A stretch of 64,000 bases of DNA from Ascidia mentula (GCA_947561715.1 OX387203.1:7130001-7194000); one strand, 5' to 3'; shown: positions 37,801 through 52,800, numbered from the stretch's first letter. Translations and numbers: made by a program. The notes: a model not told the origin generated them from the letters alone.

Positions 37801-40800
37801 ATACAAATGACACGTGTCACTGTGAATTTAGTGTCCGTTACTGAACGTAGCGTGTCTAGAAAAGTCTCGTCAATAGTCATACTATATCTTTATCTGCAGC
37901 TGAAACAAGACTTGTCCATGTTAATCACACGGTTATGTTGGTGAAATCTTCAAGTTTGTAGACACACGAGACCTGACTTAATTTGTTGTTTTTGTAGTTT
38001 CTCCGTTTTTAATGATTCAGTCGCCCCGTAAACATATATGTAAACTGGTCATGATTAGGGATTTACATGACAGTGGATCAACGTCTTATTCGTTGTGTTC
38101 CTGATTAAAAATACTTTAAATCGCAATTGTTTAAATGCTGTGGAATTATGGCTGCATAAGCATACAAATTCACAACCTCACCGACATAGTTTGGTGTACT
38201 GTCCAAATATGTCGAAGTATTTGTCTGTTTTTCTTGGGAGAAAGTTGCAGGATAAGTACCGGTGTGTCCTGCAGGATGTGAAACCTCGAACAAAGTCAAA
38301 TCCCTGGGGCTTTACCACATGGTTTTTTCCCACATAACTTCAGATATTCCTGTATCTCCTTTGGCTTGTGGGAGTGCACTCCGCACTAGTTGCCTATTTT
38401 TTCAGGTCTTTAGTTTACTTTTGTTACTCTACATCTTTGTTTGATATCGAGCTGGGGGTTTGTAAACGTGTCGTTGGCGAAGGTGACTTCACGCAACCAT
38501 GCTGAATGGAACGTTTGTTACGGTCGAGTGAGTATCCTATGAATTGCATAACTGTATTTTTCAACCACGAAAAGATTATAAAGCTGTCAGTTACTGTGAA
38601 CTTTGCCGAAGTTTTAATTGCCTGTCGCAAAAGGCTAAATAATTAATAAGTTTCATATATATACGTTGACGACTTTTATTAGATGTGTCAATGTGTTCCC
38701 TTAACCTTCTTGTCGTGAAACGATTGAATGCTGGCGCTACCCAGACGTGAGACGTTGGCATTCTGTAAACATCGGCTTCGCAATGTAGATTATGGGTGAT
38801 TGACTCAATAACCTTTATGGTTTTATCGATGTACATGCCATTTCGTGTTCCACGTTTATTGTTCAAATGCGTAGGAACTTTGTGTGCAAAATGGAAGTTT
38901 GTGCTGCTATGTATGTTTTCGGATGCAGCAAATCAAGTGACGTCACACATGCAATTGATGTGGGGAACTTTGCGCCAAATATAAATCAACGCCACGCCGA
39001 CATTGTCTACGCTTTCAAATGTTCCCCCTGGGAACCGCAGACTAGACCATGAGCCTTTTTAATCCACTGCAAATGATATAATGTGTTTCCAACATTGATC
39101 TGTTCAAAGCCGTGTTTCTACCATTACGCAATGCGCGCGACATCAGTCTGTCAATGTTGAATGGAAAGGATGATTCTTGGAATAATCAAAACCTCCCAGT
39201 CTCCGAGATTCTATTCTGGCGGGAGCGTGTGAAAATTACACAAAATCGATTTTTGGCTCTGCCCTTGTTGTGATTAGCTCACGTTCCAATAAATGCTGGG
39301 TTCACGCCCCCCGCTCTTGCACGCGAAAATTCGTGAGGTGGGTTTAGGGTTGATGTTATGATGATACACTTGGGAGTTTTAGGGATTTGGTCAGTTCCCT
39401 GCATATGCGTTGGTTCATGTTTATTGGAAATTATCTTCGTGGCAAGTCCTGTGGTTATTTGTATCCACGTGTTATAGCCAAACCACAAGTATGTGACCTT
39501 GAATCGCCCCCCTAAACGCAAAGGATATGATAAAAAATAAATCGATTGTATACTGAACATCTTTAAACCCGAATGCATTCTTCACAAAATAATATAAACT
39601 GTTTGAGTGTTATTTCATCCGCAAGTGCATTAGAGTTGCAAAACCGCAGCAATTGATTACAAAGCTGCAAAACTTCCCACAATCCCACACCTCAGTTACG
39701 CCATTTGCGTCCCGTGTTTTGGGTCGAAATCCTACCATCAGCACGTGTGCGTTGTTTACCAACGTGGGCGAAACAGCCGTTTCACATAAGGTGCTGCCCA
39801 CGCATTCTTCCTAGCTGGGTACGCAACAGGGGCGTATAAAAATGCACGGTATTGATTCGGTAAACGCCAGCGCGATTCCAACTGAGAGCATTTCCCCGCA
39901 AGCTTCTGTGATATCCTTTGGTTTTTTTTTTTGGACAAAACAATCTCGTAAAATAGACGCTTAATCGTTGCAACGTCGATCGATTTGTTGTCAGTTCGTT
40001 CGCGAAATCTCGCTAGCTTTGATGTCTAAAGTGCCGTTTGGTAATATTGGTTCTGTTTGTGCGTGGGCGGGTCTGCGATTCAATTAGAAATCGCAGTGTT
40101 TTTGGTCATTCGGAAAGGTTTTGTTTTGTTGTTTTCGTGACTCTTTCTTGATGCGTGCCGTAAATTATAAATATTATTTACACATAATAAAAATTAGTCC
40201 ATTTCCTTGTTTCTATTTGTTTGTAATTATTGGTTCAAAATTAAATTCCAAGAGCCGCAAGGCATTGGAACAAACATCGAATAAGGTTCCACGAGTTCGG
40301 TAGTGATAGTAAATTCATCACCCTTCTAACGGCCTTTAACTTCAAGTTTACGACAGGCACCCACAGACCCATGTGTAACCCTCAACTTTCTCCCACAGGA
40401 ACGAGAGCACGCAGCCGTCGTTTTCCATCAGTGAGACGGAGGGACCGCTTGTTAATTCCGTACAACTGGATCTGTTCTCTGAATATAATATCACCACCTT
40501 TGGAAATGACCAGAACGACGTTCAGAATAATGAACAGGAGCCAAACGATCTCGCCCCTGTCCCCGCGTTTTCGTCGTCGACAAACGTTCCAACTGACGAG
40601 GTTGGGAAAATATATTCTTTAATATTTATGCCGTTGAATGCAGTGTTTTTTATTCGAGTCCTCAAAGAAGGTTGTGTTGTGCCACGTGATTTTGCGTGTT
40701 CGCATTATTCCATAATAGCGATGTTTGGGAATCTTTAAACCACGAAATAACGTGAATACGCCTGTAATTAGCAGCTATTCCATGGCCATTAAAATCTTGT

Positions 40801-43800
40801 AACTATATATTTCATAAATTGGGTTCCGTTATTTTGTGGTCTGAAGATTCCGAACCACCTAGCATTGTGTTCACTTAGCACACAAACTTTTAATCATGAC
40901 TCGTCTAAAAACAGAATTTAATCTGGGTGAGTTAAGTAACAACAACCCCATAAACTTCAAACTTTCCACGAAAAACAGCTTCGTGACGTAGAAGTCGTCG
41001 TCAAATGATAAACACGCCTAAATTTAAAGACCATTTGATATAGCACAAGTTTATATTTTTTCAAAAAAAAACGCCTGCATTATCGCCGGTAGCTGCCTAA
41101 GGGTAACGACCTTGTCAAGGCAGCAAGAAGCGAAAGTACTTCAAGTGTTTGGCAGCGGAATTCGCAATGCAAATATCACTATACTGGTGGAAACAAGGAC
41201 AAAGCATGCAAGCTTCCTATTGTTAAAACCTGTTTGCTTAGAGGAGTCTTGCAACGGCGAAGGCGTAACTTGTAAAGCCGCTATCTTTGAGTCAATATTC
41301 ACCCATTGTGTTTTTAAATGCCCATGTGATGTCGTTGTACCCACTGACTCTTGTAATTTGCGCTCAGCGGCTTTCAAACAAGGACTCATCTCTGTTTGCT
41401 TACCCTTTTACTTCTGGCGATGGACGTGTTTGCTCCCCTGAGCAAGCACTGCATCCTTTTTGGCCCACCTTCTTCTTCAGTTGCTCCTTATGTTCAGCCT
41501 CTATGTCTAGCATTCGCGATGGTGATAAATCATTGTGTGTGGGTGTTTTGTAAATGACCTTGTACATATACGGCGCTTAAGGTGAAACAGTAGGATTCGT
41601 TCTCAGTCTCCCATTCCCGTCATGGAACTGCTGTGTACTTTTAACCACTATACAAAGATATCCCTTATTACGAAAAATACCCCTTATTTGCGGAATTCCA
41701 GATGTCGACGCAACGCCATGACTTTGCGATTTATTCGTCGTTAAACAAATACTTATAGAAACCGGTATGTGTGGGTTTGATAAGGCGTGAAGAGGGTGTG
41801 ATCCATTTGAAGCAGTCGTGAAGTTGAAGAAATCTTGAGACTGATGTTGCGAAACATTGACGTCACAATCAACGTCCAAAACATATGATTCAACTTTTCA
41901 CCGCGAGCAAACACACACAGGGCTTTTGAGGTCGTTAACTTTTACGAGCGCAAAAACACATTTTCAAACTTTTTTATCTTGTTTTTATGTCGTCACGTTT
42001 CTTGTAAAGGCCGCAAGTTTTGTCGCAAACCAAACCACTGTTGGCAGAACCGCGAGATTGTGAAACTTCCAACAATTGATAGAAATTTCTTTATCGCCAC
42101 GTATTTTTTGAATAGCTGATTCAAGCTCATGAATTTACGACCATCTGAGCAAGTTACGGGACTTTGCGAACGGGTGTACAGTATTTGCCATACGTGTGTT
42201 CATCAAGTGGAATCTACTTACGTATGAACAGCGCGACATTTGCTCACCAATACCCGCTGCAACACTTCAAACGTAAGAACAAGAGGCTTTTAAGTTCTAA
42301 TAGCTTCTAGATAAAGTGAAGACAGCCTATTAAAGCGGCCACCTGGAATGTTTATTCTCATCTCAGGGTAAATAGTTGAGTCAAGGAAGGGACATCAGGT
42401 CCAATCTTGCCCGTTCATATTTGTCAAGTGCGCAAATCCGATTCCTACGTGACTCCTGCGCGGCGAAGTTTTGTGGTTTTGGACTTTGGATTAACACCCT
42501 TTTAACTGCAACGTGATTGTTTAAAGTAACCAACGAATGGTGCCAAGAATGTGAAGGACAAAGCCTATTGCTACAGTTGACAAAAAAAGTCTGATTTTTA
42601 ATTTCTGTATTGGCGGCTATATTAAACAACTATTTTTTATTTGCCAATAAATGCTGACAAGAATTGACAATGCATACAAGAACAGTAATGTTTCCATAAA
42701 GCTACAAAGGAAGCCATACTAGACTTTTTCCAGGCCTCAAGTTAAATGGATCCTTTTTTCTTGACATCGCTCCCAATGTTTCTCTTACGTCGTTGCCTTT
42801 TTTCCTTTTTGTGCGAATTCTCTCATTTTTTGAACACCGGGCGGTTTGAAAATCACATAAGTGGGCGGCGAGAGATCTTTTTCTTCCCTGGCTATTGTCA
42901 ATGTCTTCCTATTCAGGTCCTCTCTGTGCGGCCGCCCAGTTTGCACAAGAGATCTTTTGGATTCCCTGCCAGACACAAAGCTTTCGCCCGAGTTTCGAGA
43001 AAATATTACCAATGTAGAATCTGCTTAGGATGTCTGGTGCGATGTTTTTGAAGGCTTGTGTATTTTACGAATTTTCTGACTTTGGTGGCGTTGTATGATA
43101 TGCACCGAAAATCCATGAGAATTGTTACAGAATCTCTTGTAAGAACGACAAATTGATTAAAAACATTATAAAACTTTGACAGGAGGTTTAATTTCCACAC
43201 ACGGAAAGTTTTCTGTGATTGGTTCAATTTGTTCTTCCGCCCCTTACAGCACAACACATTAATGCGTATTTAAATCATGTCCAATTCTCGATGCTTATCG
43301 AAGATTTTTTTAATACATACAATTTTCATTACGTCTTATAAACATTGTTGAGTCGTATTTACTTAACAAACCGCGCCACGTCAACCATAAGTTTAAATCC
43401 CAACGTTCGATCCGATATTCAATAGTCATACCCCGCATAGATATGTGGGTATATATTTCGCCAAACCGTCGAAGTCATCCGTTATTAACAATGTCCACAA
43501 TATTCCTAAACGCTTTGTCATCAGCACCTTACCCCTATCACCAGTTGGGCATTGTTTCATCATAAGAGGCTATCGTGTATTTCCCGCCAAATGAATGGTT
43601 TAGTGGCGCGAACTCTCCCAGTCACAGGTATAAGGTTGCAGTTCCGCGAAACCTGCGAACAACAGCCGTGTGGTGGCCATTGTTTAAGTCCTTTGTTTCA
43701 TCACAAACTGGGTATGTCACCCCGGGAGCACCCGTATACCCCTATGGGTATCGTATGTCATTCGCACATAATGTGAATTATGGATGTCCGTTGGAATATT

Positions 43801-46800
43801 GCGATATAAGACGGGGAATATTGGTTGGTTAATCAGTTGGTTGTTATAGAGAGTGGTGATGGTGTAGTAAGAGCAGTTAGGTTTTTGTGGGCGCTTGATG
43901 GAAACATCAGTCTGTTGTATGTCTGTATTACAGGTTAGCCAGTATTCTATGCTATCTTTACATTACATTTTTTTGCTTTGGAACATTGGATAAATTAACG
44001 TCTTTGCCAACATCGAGTGGTTTGTGACTTGTCCTCTTGGTTTTCTGTTTGGTGTAGAGACCTTTGCAGCTACAGACATTTTGCAGATGAAGTCGTCTAA
44101 ACCTCTAGGCAAATATAACCCCAGGGACAGTATACAGAAAGTTAGCTTGCAGCAAACAAAGTAGGAAGACTCATAAACTAAGGAAAGTGAATATAAAACC
44201 GTTGGTTAAAAGAATGCTAACCGACGGACTTGTCCGTATTGGCCCGTTGCGCACAGGTCGAGACACGCCAGACCGTTGTTTACTCGTATTGCGCGGTGCG
44301 CCACGTAGCGGTCGCTCCTAGAGCGGTTATAAAAGATAGACTTCGCAGTTCGAATTGCTATCAGTTGCCAAGGGACGCTATCCCGTTTCCTCACGGTTTT
44401 ACTCTAGTGAGAAGGTTTTAGCTTCTTGTGTTATCCTGTATACGGTATTTGACCAATCAGAAGCGATTTCTTCGAGCCAAGATGAGGATGGAATTTTGCG
44501 AGAAGATGGCAAACAGTTCGGTCGCGTATAGCAGACAACAGGTTCAACTCAGAGTTGTTTCTTTATTGAAAGCAAACCGCTTATTTATGGAAGTTCGGTC
44601 GCAGGAAAGTCCATTTCGCAAAGTTTTGACTGGAAGGAAGATTGTGTTACGCAATTTATCCTGTTACCCCGAAATGAGAATTAGACACGGAAAAGTATAG
44701 ACTTGTTTTAATATAAACAAAACTTCAAGAAGGTAAATAGTTGCGTGTTTTGAAAAAAATAGACCTTTATCTGGGAAACGTGTAACTTGTAGAATTACCC
44801 CTAAAAGGAAACTTTGGTAGTAAAGCAGACAAATATCCCTGGAATTTTGAGTATACAATTTACAGATTTGAGTTATTGATGAAGGAATAACAGTAGGGTA
44901 AAAATACAAGGCTGCAGCTTGACCTATGCTTTAAAAGTTTGGCGACGTCAGTTCTAGCATTGCCAGCAACAGTTGAGGAAGATTGGACGCATACGGGAGA
45001 GATGGAGATTGCCTCCAGTCCAATTTTTGGAATTAAGGACACGAAGGATTTTATGAAAGTGCAGCCAATGGACATGAACCACATGGTCGTCCAGAACGGG
45101 AACATGAGGGTAAGAATGTAGGGGTTTAAGTTTGGATGATGTTCAATTTGCTTCTCGTGTGCTGATATCTGCGGCCTGTGCCGGTCGCACAACGCACTCA
45201 AAATGGCTGACAGAAGAGCAGGGCTGGCGTTACGGTATTGTTGAAAAAAACTTTAAAAGAAAAAGAATATGGAGTTTCGTTGCTTTTTATTGAAATTTGT
45301 ACCGCAGAAAATATGTTTGTTGAATTTTGATGAGAGTTACCCGAAAATCATGCGCTAAATTTCTGCAAGTGTTTTTCCGCAAAGGTTGTTTTGGGGATTT
45401 AGGGGTTTAGTTTTCAAAATGTTCCGAGCATTTTCTTTAATAGTTTCGAACTCGGGCATAAACAATGGCAATATGATGACCGAAACAAAATAAGATGAAA
45501 TTGTTTATTCGTGTAAATAGTTTTGAAACTGTGCGACGCATGCAATTATATGACGCAACATTTAAGGTTGTTTTTTTGTTGCTCTTTGTCGAACTTTTTT
45601 CCGTTGTCGGAAAATATAGATGTCGGACATGGGCTGTGGGGATTCCTAGATCAGAGACTGAAACTCAGCGGCCGAGTAGTGAGAGTCAGATCACGGGCTA
45701 TTCCTTAATATCGGCTGCGTTGTGATGATCTCGAAAATGGGTTTCTTTCAGTTTAGTATCGATGTGTTGTTCATTACATCTGTATCGTTCCATGAAAATA
45801 TTGAACTCTTGAGTTCACGAAATTGGCTTTGAATGGACATAAAGATTGTTGTGTTTACGTAAATTGTCTTGTCCCATGAAAGAAATTGATCTTGGAATCG
45901 AATTTGTCGGAATTCAAGGTAGAAAAAACCTTGAAAAATTTTTTTGCAAAAAAGCTCTTCTTTGCGCAATTTCACTATTTGTTTAAAATTGCGCCAAGGC
46001 AGTGTGGTAGTTGTCCAAAGGACTATATTTTCAATAGAAAGCCATAATGATGGCGCGTTTTGATTTACCTAATTAATTGGTCATAAAATTATTTTGTCCT
46101 CAAACTCATCAGTATGTAGATTAGGGGTTTTTTTATTGGATAACTTTGGTCGGGTTGTGCAGCTTCGATTACGGCGTTAATGTTTGTTTGATTTTCCCCG
46201 CGTTGTCAGGGCGTCGTCCCGATCCTAGTTTAAGGCAACGTTAGCTGGCGGATGTCGTTAAACCGTAGGTGTGCAAACTGCAGCTGTTGTGACTGTGGCT
46301 TCACAGCGCGGCCAAAGTAAATCTTTATGGGGTTGGATCGAAAAAGGGTCGTTGGTGATGCGCAATAGTAGAGGATTATAAATCAACTAATACATACCCT
46401 CAAATGACACCACCTTAATATCACCGATACCCCACAGACATCAATACTTAAATCCTCCCCGAAACCATCATATTTGTTCGTTTCGCTGAAGACCAAACAC
46501 AGCGATTTAAAGTTCCAACTGTCGAAGAACACACAAGTTGTGACGTAGACAATCGGTTACGGGAATGAAAACCGGTCGTAAATCCGTCGCCAAAGTTTGC
46601 CGTTTAAACACTCGACAATAATCCCATTGGATGAACGGCCTTATGCTGGTTTCGTGCAGAATCCTCTGCTTGACCTCCAATGGACTATCGACAACCCATT
46701 GGTGACGACTTTATGTCCAGGCGCAGTGTAACTTTTGTTTGCTGTTTTGTTAATGAGGGTTAGGGATGCGTTACTGTTATTTTAGCTGTGAGTTTATGTA

Positions 46801-49800
46801 CGTGTGTAGGATGTTGAGTGTGTAAAATATCCCAAAAGGTGTTTTGTTGAAATAATGTGGATTTTTAATAATTATTATTGACAGATTACCTAATGGTTCA
46901 GTTTATGGCAACTTTATAATGTGGAACTTTTGAACGCAGAATTTTTGTTGGTTTGTTTTTAACAAATTCTTAAACTACAGCATTGTTGTTTTTTTATCGG
47001 TGCATCTGCTTCGGCTGCAGCATGCAGGTGCGCATACGCCATTACCTATTGCAGACATGCTGGAGGCAGATGTTGCTGCGTTCCAAGACCGCAAATAAGC
47101 AAAATTGTCGTGCCAAAACCCAAAGGCCCTTTACATTCATGTCTTATCCTTCAGAAAAACATTCTGTTATTGCGGACTCAGCGGCATATGGTATTATTGG
47201 CTCTGCAATTACGTCACTTTCTCGTGTGCTTTGCCGATTAAAAATGCATGAAGGGCACGTTTCTCCTCTTTGACGAAAAGCGCTGGTTCAGGTGCGGTCT
47301 CGCCGAACAATTATATTCACCACACCTGTTAAAACACATACGCTTGCGGTGAGCACTCTGGCGGCGATTAAGCGTCGAGTCCAAGCTATTGGTCCTCGCG
47401 TGTTATCCCGTTTTTATTGCCCCCGCGGTGCAATTAAACGTGTCAATTCGTCGCATTCGCAGAGGCAAAAATGTAAATGGTTTTTGAACAAGTTTAGCAT
47501 CCGTGCGCTTTGGCGTAGGTCACTTTCTTGCTTTAATCTGCGCTGTAACTGCACTTTAGGTCTGTGCAATTGGCGACAAGGATTCATAAACTTGGGTTTT
47601 AAGTTGTTAAGATAAACTAACGCCACGGCATAAAAAAATGCGTTGTTTGCGCAGTGTTAAAGGTCTTTTTCTTTGTTGTGTCGTTAGTGGGCGCTGTAGC
47701 TCGTGGTGGGTTGTGTGCAAAAGGCGGTCGACATGTTTTTCTGTTGGAAAACCTGATCGGAATTCGTGCACAGAAAAACCCTTCTAATTGCGCAGTTGGA
47801 AAAAGAAGAAGTACTGATATTGCACTTTTTAGGCATCATGGACATACGCTTTCGTGCATATTTGACCCAAAATAGCATTTCACAAGCTGGAATTTTCACC
47901 CGTTTTCGGTCTCGTTATTCAACTGAGAAAATCGAGCCACGTTTGAATACAGTATATCCTTAGAAAAACGATGAAAAAAACAGTTTTAGCCAAGTGTGCT
48001 TTCATCCCGAAACAGCAATAAATCGTCGATCAATCCCCGCCGTCGAAATGTTTTCTTGGCACTTTCTTTGCCTTCATTCGCGCAAACCGCCTTCGAATAT
48101 CACGCATAAGTTAAAGAAAATATTTGCTCTGTCCTTACGACTCGAGCGTTCCTTTCTTTCGAATTCGGAAACGTTTTGCGACGTCACGCTTTATGGCAGA
48201 GGTGCTCGAGACGAGTCCGTTGCCGGATTTCTTCGTTGGTTCCCTTTTTTCTTTTTCTCTCAAATTCTCCTTCCCTCCCTCTTTCTCCTCTGCGCCCACC
48301 CTGGGTCACGAAAAGGCCTATTTGTTTTCATCATAACTCGACGCATTGTCTTTTTAAAAGTTTTCGTTTGTTCGCCGATATAGCGACTACCGTTGCTCTC
48401 TCGGGTTTTATCCGGCCCGCCGTGGAGCCATGACGGGGTCCTGGCGGTTTAAATCGTCCAGGCGACGTCACAGGCACCGTCATTTCGCCGTGTTGTGCAT
48501 CGTCAGCTGTAGCAGTGGCAATAGTTAGTAAACTTGCGGCTTGGTTGTTGGCAATTGCAAAAAAACAATGCAGTAAAGAGATGTCGGCGAGGAATTGAAA
48601 TCTTAGCACAGGAAGTCGATGGTGTAATTTTACAATGTGTGTTGTTCAATTAAGCCTTTGTAGCAAGTCGATTTAACGAATTGTTCATTTTGGTTAGTGT
48701 TTGAAATTGTTAAGCGTTGAGATGAAGAACTAAAATCAAGCCTAATCTTTATCGTCGACGCATAATTGCTGTTGTCCTGCTTCGTGATAATGCATCTTGT
48801 AAGAGTTTACGAGAAATTGATTCATCAACTTTGCCATATTCTGTGTTAAAAGCCGAGAAAAAGAAGTGAAAAGCAACAAATTCTTGTTTTTTTCTTCGCA
48901 GAGAATCTTTATGTTTTTTAAGTAACGCCTCGCTTATTAACTTATTATAGCCTAATATTTTGTCTTTTCGTCGTACTACTACACCTTGTGACCTGTGATC
49001 ATGATGAAACTGTGCATGCCCGACGATAGGCCACTCACTGTATCGCCGCCGCCGTTTTTTGACTTTGAAGAGGTAAATACAAGCCGAAAACTAGCCGTTT
49101 TGGGAAGAAACTCTTCCAAAGGATGGGCCGTTTTTAATTCGTTTTTTTTGCGTTCAAATGTATTTATTTATCCGTTTTTTAATTTAAGTTGTGTTTTTTT
49201 TAGTAGAGTATCGAGTGCCCGACTGTAGGATAGTTTGGGGGTTGCTTTTCGTGTCAAAAGTATCGTTATATTACTCAACGCACGTTGTTATTCTTACCCG
49301 TCTGTCAAATTGGGAAACCCGGACGCTTTCGCCGAGTTACTCTTGGAGCTCGTATCCTGTTTTTACTGCGCAGATCTCTTTTGGGCCACTCGACTCACCA
49401 TGCTAAGCGCATAGTGCCGCATTGTCGCCCGTCAGTCATCAGGACCCTTATACCCGCTGTCGGACGTCAAATTAACGTCGCCCCGCCCGTAGCAAAAACC
49501 TCCATCGTCGTCGCACTGCTCAATACTTTTGTTTTCACACCCGTTGGTGTATATAGAACATATCCGCCCACTGTTCATTGGAACGAGTACGAGTGAACAG
49601 AAAGCCATTTGCAGACCGACACGAGGGGTGGCTACGGTCGCTTGGCCGTGAATCGGCGCCTGGAAGTGGCACACGCGACTCCCGTTTCCGCTCCGGTGTA
49701 TCTTTTAGCGCCAGAAAACTTACATCCGATATCCAGGACATCGGCTACTGTTATGACACGTGGTGACGCGTTAGGTTGTGCAAAAATGCTCGTTTCGTTG

Positions 49801-52800
49801 CGCAGCCTTGTGTTACTCTAGAATAATTTGAAATGACCATAATATGTGCAATTCAATCGTGACTTAGCTGTCAAAGTAAACTACCTTAGTACTAAACGTT
49901 GTGCTAACTGTGGCTGTGTTTTCTTGTTTAGAACGGCTACACCTGTGCTCCTCAGTACAACAACAGCCTCATGAGGTACACAACCGAACTACCTCAACAC
50001 AACAACGTAAGTCCAGTCCACTTTGCTTTAGTTTAACTCTTGTATATCTTCCAAACTGACCCTAAGTAACCCCGTTGTACATCTTTGTCCTAAAATAACC
50101 TCAACATTCGTTCTGTTGCAGGCAACCAGCTTATCCAGCGCCCTTGTGACGCAACCCAACCTGGTGCATCAACAAACGAATATGGGGTACCAGTCCAGCA
50201 GCCCAAACAACGTTGATGGTACCAATAGCACCCACAGCAGCCCCTATACCCCTAGCCCCAACGGGGGTTACGAATACCCGACATCGCCCCCAACTTCCAA
50301 GCCGTCAATTCCTACCATGTAAGTAATATGCTATTTATGGTAATGGCTAAGCACTACAGAAAATATACAAATCGTCATGCCTTATTATAAATATGGGAGG
50401 CGCGAACACTTGAGTCCAAAGCTCTTGATTCGGATCTAAACGTTCAAAGCAATCAAGCCTATCAGTTGTCAATATTTGATTACATAAAACTTGAAAGGGC
50501 GTGGTTGTATGTTATATCGTCGTCCGTGTTTGCTTCTGAGAAAATACCTTTTTAGTTCTGTGTGAGGTACAGTATTATTTTAACGCAAGATGAAAGAAGC
50601 GGCACTTGGGTTATGACATGTTTTCGGTACTTAACCTTACACTTAGGACACCAACCTACCTTTACGATACCAGTTCTTGCGTGAAAGCTTTGATGCTTCC
50701 ACATTTACATTTTTTTATCCCCGCTTTATAATACCAACCTTTGTATTTGCGAGTACATCTCCAATGTTTGACGTCACAAACAACCGCCGTACCCAACGCC
50801 CCATATGCGACAATGTTTGAGCGACAGTGTTGAAACGTTCCAACGTAACAAAACTTGTATCAATATTCGCGCAGGGGACGGACGATCGCATTAGGAATCG
50901 TTTCCCGTTCGAAACTTTTGTCCTCTGCTGTTTGGCGTGGGCGTGTGTTGACTTCGGTTTACCGACTGTTAAGCGGCCGACGTAATAAACGTTAGTGACT
51001 GCAAGAAACAACGGCGTGTGGCCTAATATCGGGCTTTGCAGACTGCTTTGCGTAAAGTTTATGGAATTTTTGCAAGAAATAATAAACCTGGTATTCAAGT
51101 GCTGCATTTGCCGCTCGAAAATAGATTTCAATCCACCCTTGAAATTTTGCCTTGTCGCCATCGTTTCCATGCTTATAAATAATGAATTGTGCAACCATCG
51201 AAAGTGTATCAATTCTCCCCCTCAGGACATTGCCTTTAAAACCGCGAAACGAAACTCCTGAAGTCACTGAGAGCTCTTCACTGCCCTCCCCTAATTCAAG
51301 CAACTGCAGCGTCCATTGGACGTCGCAGTTCAAACATTTCCAATATGACGTCAGCGTTTAAGTTGACTTGCAGTGTTTACTTTCGATCGCCAACCTTGAT
51401 GTCGGTTTAAGTCGTAATTGTCTGTCCAAGATCTGGGGTAATTATTTGTACTACGCGACCATCTTATTCTGACGCCCCCAAAAACACACAAGCGCTGGCT
51501 GATGACAATGCTTGTCATTGGGTGAATGAGCGATGGTGTTTACGCCCGTTATCCCATCAGCGAATGGAGAAAATGTCGCATTCGTTCGTGAATAGGATTT
51601 AATTGTTGGGCCACTGTGTTTGCTAATAAGTCTTATTTCCTCATAAATTTTTTCTGCCACTAGTACTGCAGAAACCCATAACTTACTTTTTGGGACCAAG
51701 AGCGCTAAGGTTTCCACACGTTTAAACCCCTGTTTAAAGTTTAAACTAACAAACTAAAGTTTCTTTAAAGATGTTAATTTATTCCACGTTTAAACCCCTG
51801 CAGTATTGTTATTAATTCATTGAACGTTTACATAAAAATAGGGTATAGCTGTGTGCATTTGAAATCTCCAGATCTTAAACCAAACTTCACACCGGTTAGC
51901 GTCCCATGCATCACATCACCAAAGCCTTAACAGTCACAGGTGTGGCAGCCTTATATTTGAGGTCACCGCGCCGGGCAAGCAAATTCAACAGAAGCTTCGG
52001 CAAAGCGACTGTTAAATGCCCATAGACCATCAATCAAGCCAGCCCGGGCCTCGCTAATCCTTTAGGGCAAATATTACCCAGTATCAGGACATTTAAGGCG
52101 TAGCCCGCATAGTCCAATGGCCATAAATTATACGTAGAGAGCTCGCAGCCTTCTAACAACAGTTACCATAGAGGCACAATCACAATATTAGTGCCGGTAC
52201 AATGGAACGTGGATGCCAATCCAGTTTTAAAACTTCTCTATTTGCCGATCCACCGCCGCGCCTTACTGGTCGTACCCAAGTTTCAGCGACAAATAGGATT
52301 CGTTTATATTGCACACGCGCGCCTTTTGATGCGCAGGTAACGCCCGGTTCTTGTTGCCCAACGGTTAAACCGGGGAATGTTGTTAGCGAGTCGTTGTTGA
52401 ACGCATTTATGTCACGCTAAACAGACGCCATTTTGGTTTAGGAAAAACTGCATGGTATAAAGTATGACCCTCTAAAGAAAGTTCTTTTCGAAATTTCTCA
52501 TCAGCGGTTGGCAGTGAATGAAACGCTCAGATTTTCTCCCTTTGTTCTAAAGGAGCTTGATTTTCTATTTTATTTGCATTGTAGGTATTACGATTTGGGT
52601 AATTTTTTGGTGACACGGTTTATTTTGTTCCTAGAAACTTGGGCGCCGTTTATCTCATAGCATTAACCCAAAGTAATATTTATATCCTTTGAATCCATGT
52701 CAATACCTGGAATGGATTTAAACCCAAGTCGAGTACGTTATTTAAATTCAGTTAAATCCGGGCCCCATCGAACAATGTGTGCACAACTGTTCCTCAAGCC

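Larger units (their letters stand above)
31020..40398. other. long p53-family intron with an alternative exon
   Basis: 9.4 kb, donor GTATGT, acceptor CCACAG. It contains the candidate exon ending at 36429, a dispersed-repeat copy near 38790-38965 and three TGACGTCA palindromes (31234, 32786, 38938). Open frames here are short and unrecognised. A minus-strand frame at 34663-34508 ends in a perfect donor and is treated under findings. Confidence 0.6.
40601..49931. other. long p53-family intron with two candidate start exons
   Basis: 9.3 kb between phase-0 exons. Contains the candidate deltaN-type first exons at 45002-45109 and 49001-49072. The rest holds only short open frames, one TGACGTCA (41858), and no recognisable gene or element. 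Confidence 0.6.

Noticed and set aside
38502-38530. Another possible p53-family first exon (MLNGTFVTV, donor GTGAGT)
   Set aside because: It fits the phase of exon 40399, but the peptide has no activation-type motif and chance frames of this size are common in 9 kb.
43390-43430. tRNA B-box-like GTTCGATCC
   Set aside because: No A box or cloverleaf could be built around it.
50715-51212. 165-codon minus-strand open frame
   Set aside because: No recognisable domain, composition like the surrounding intron, and no splice partners. Probably chance.
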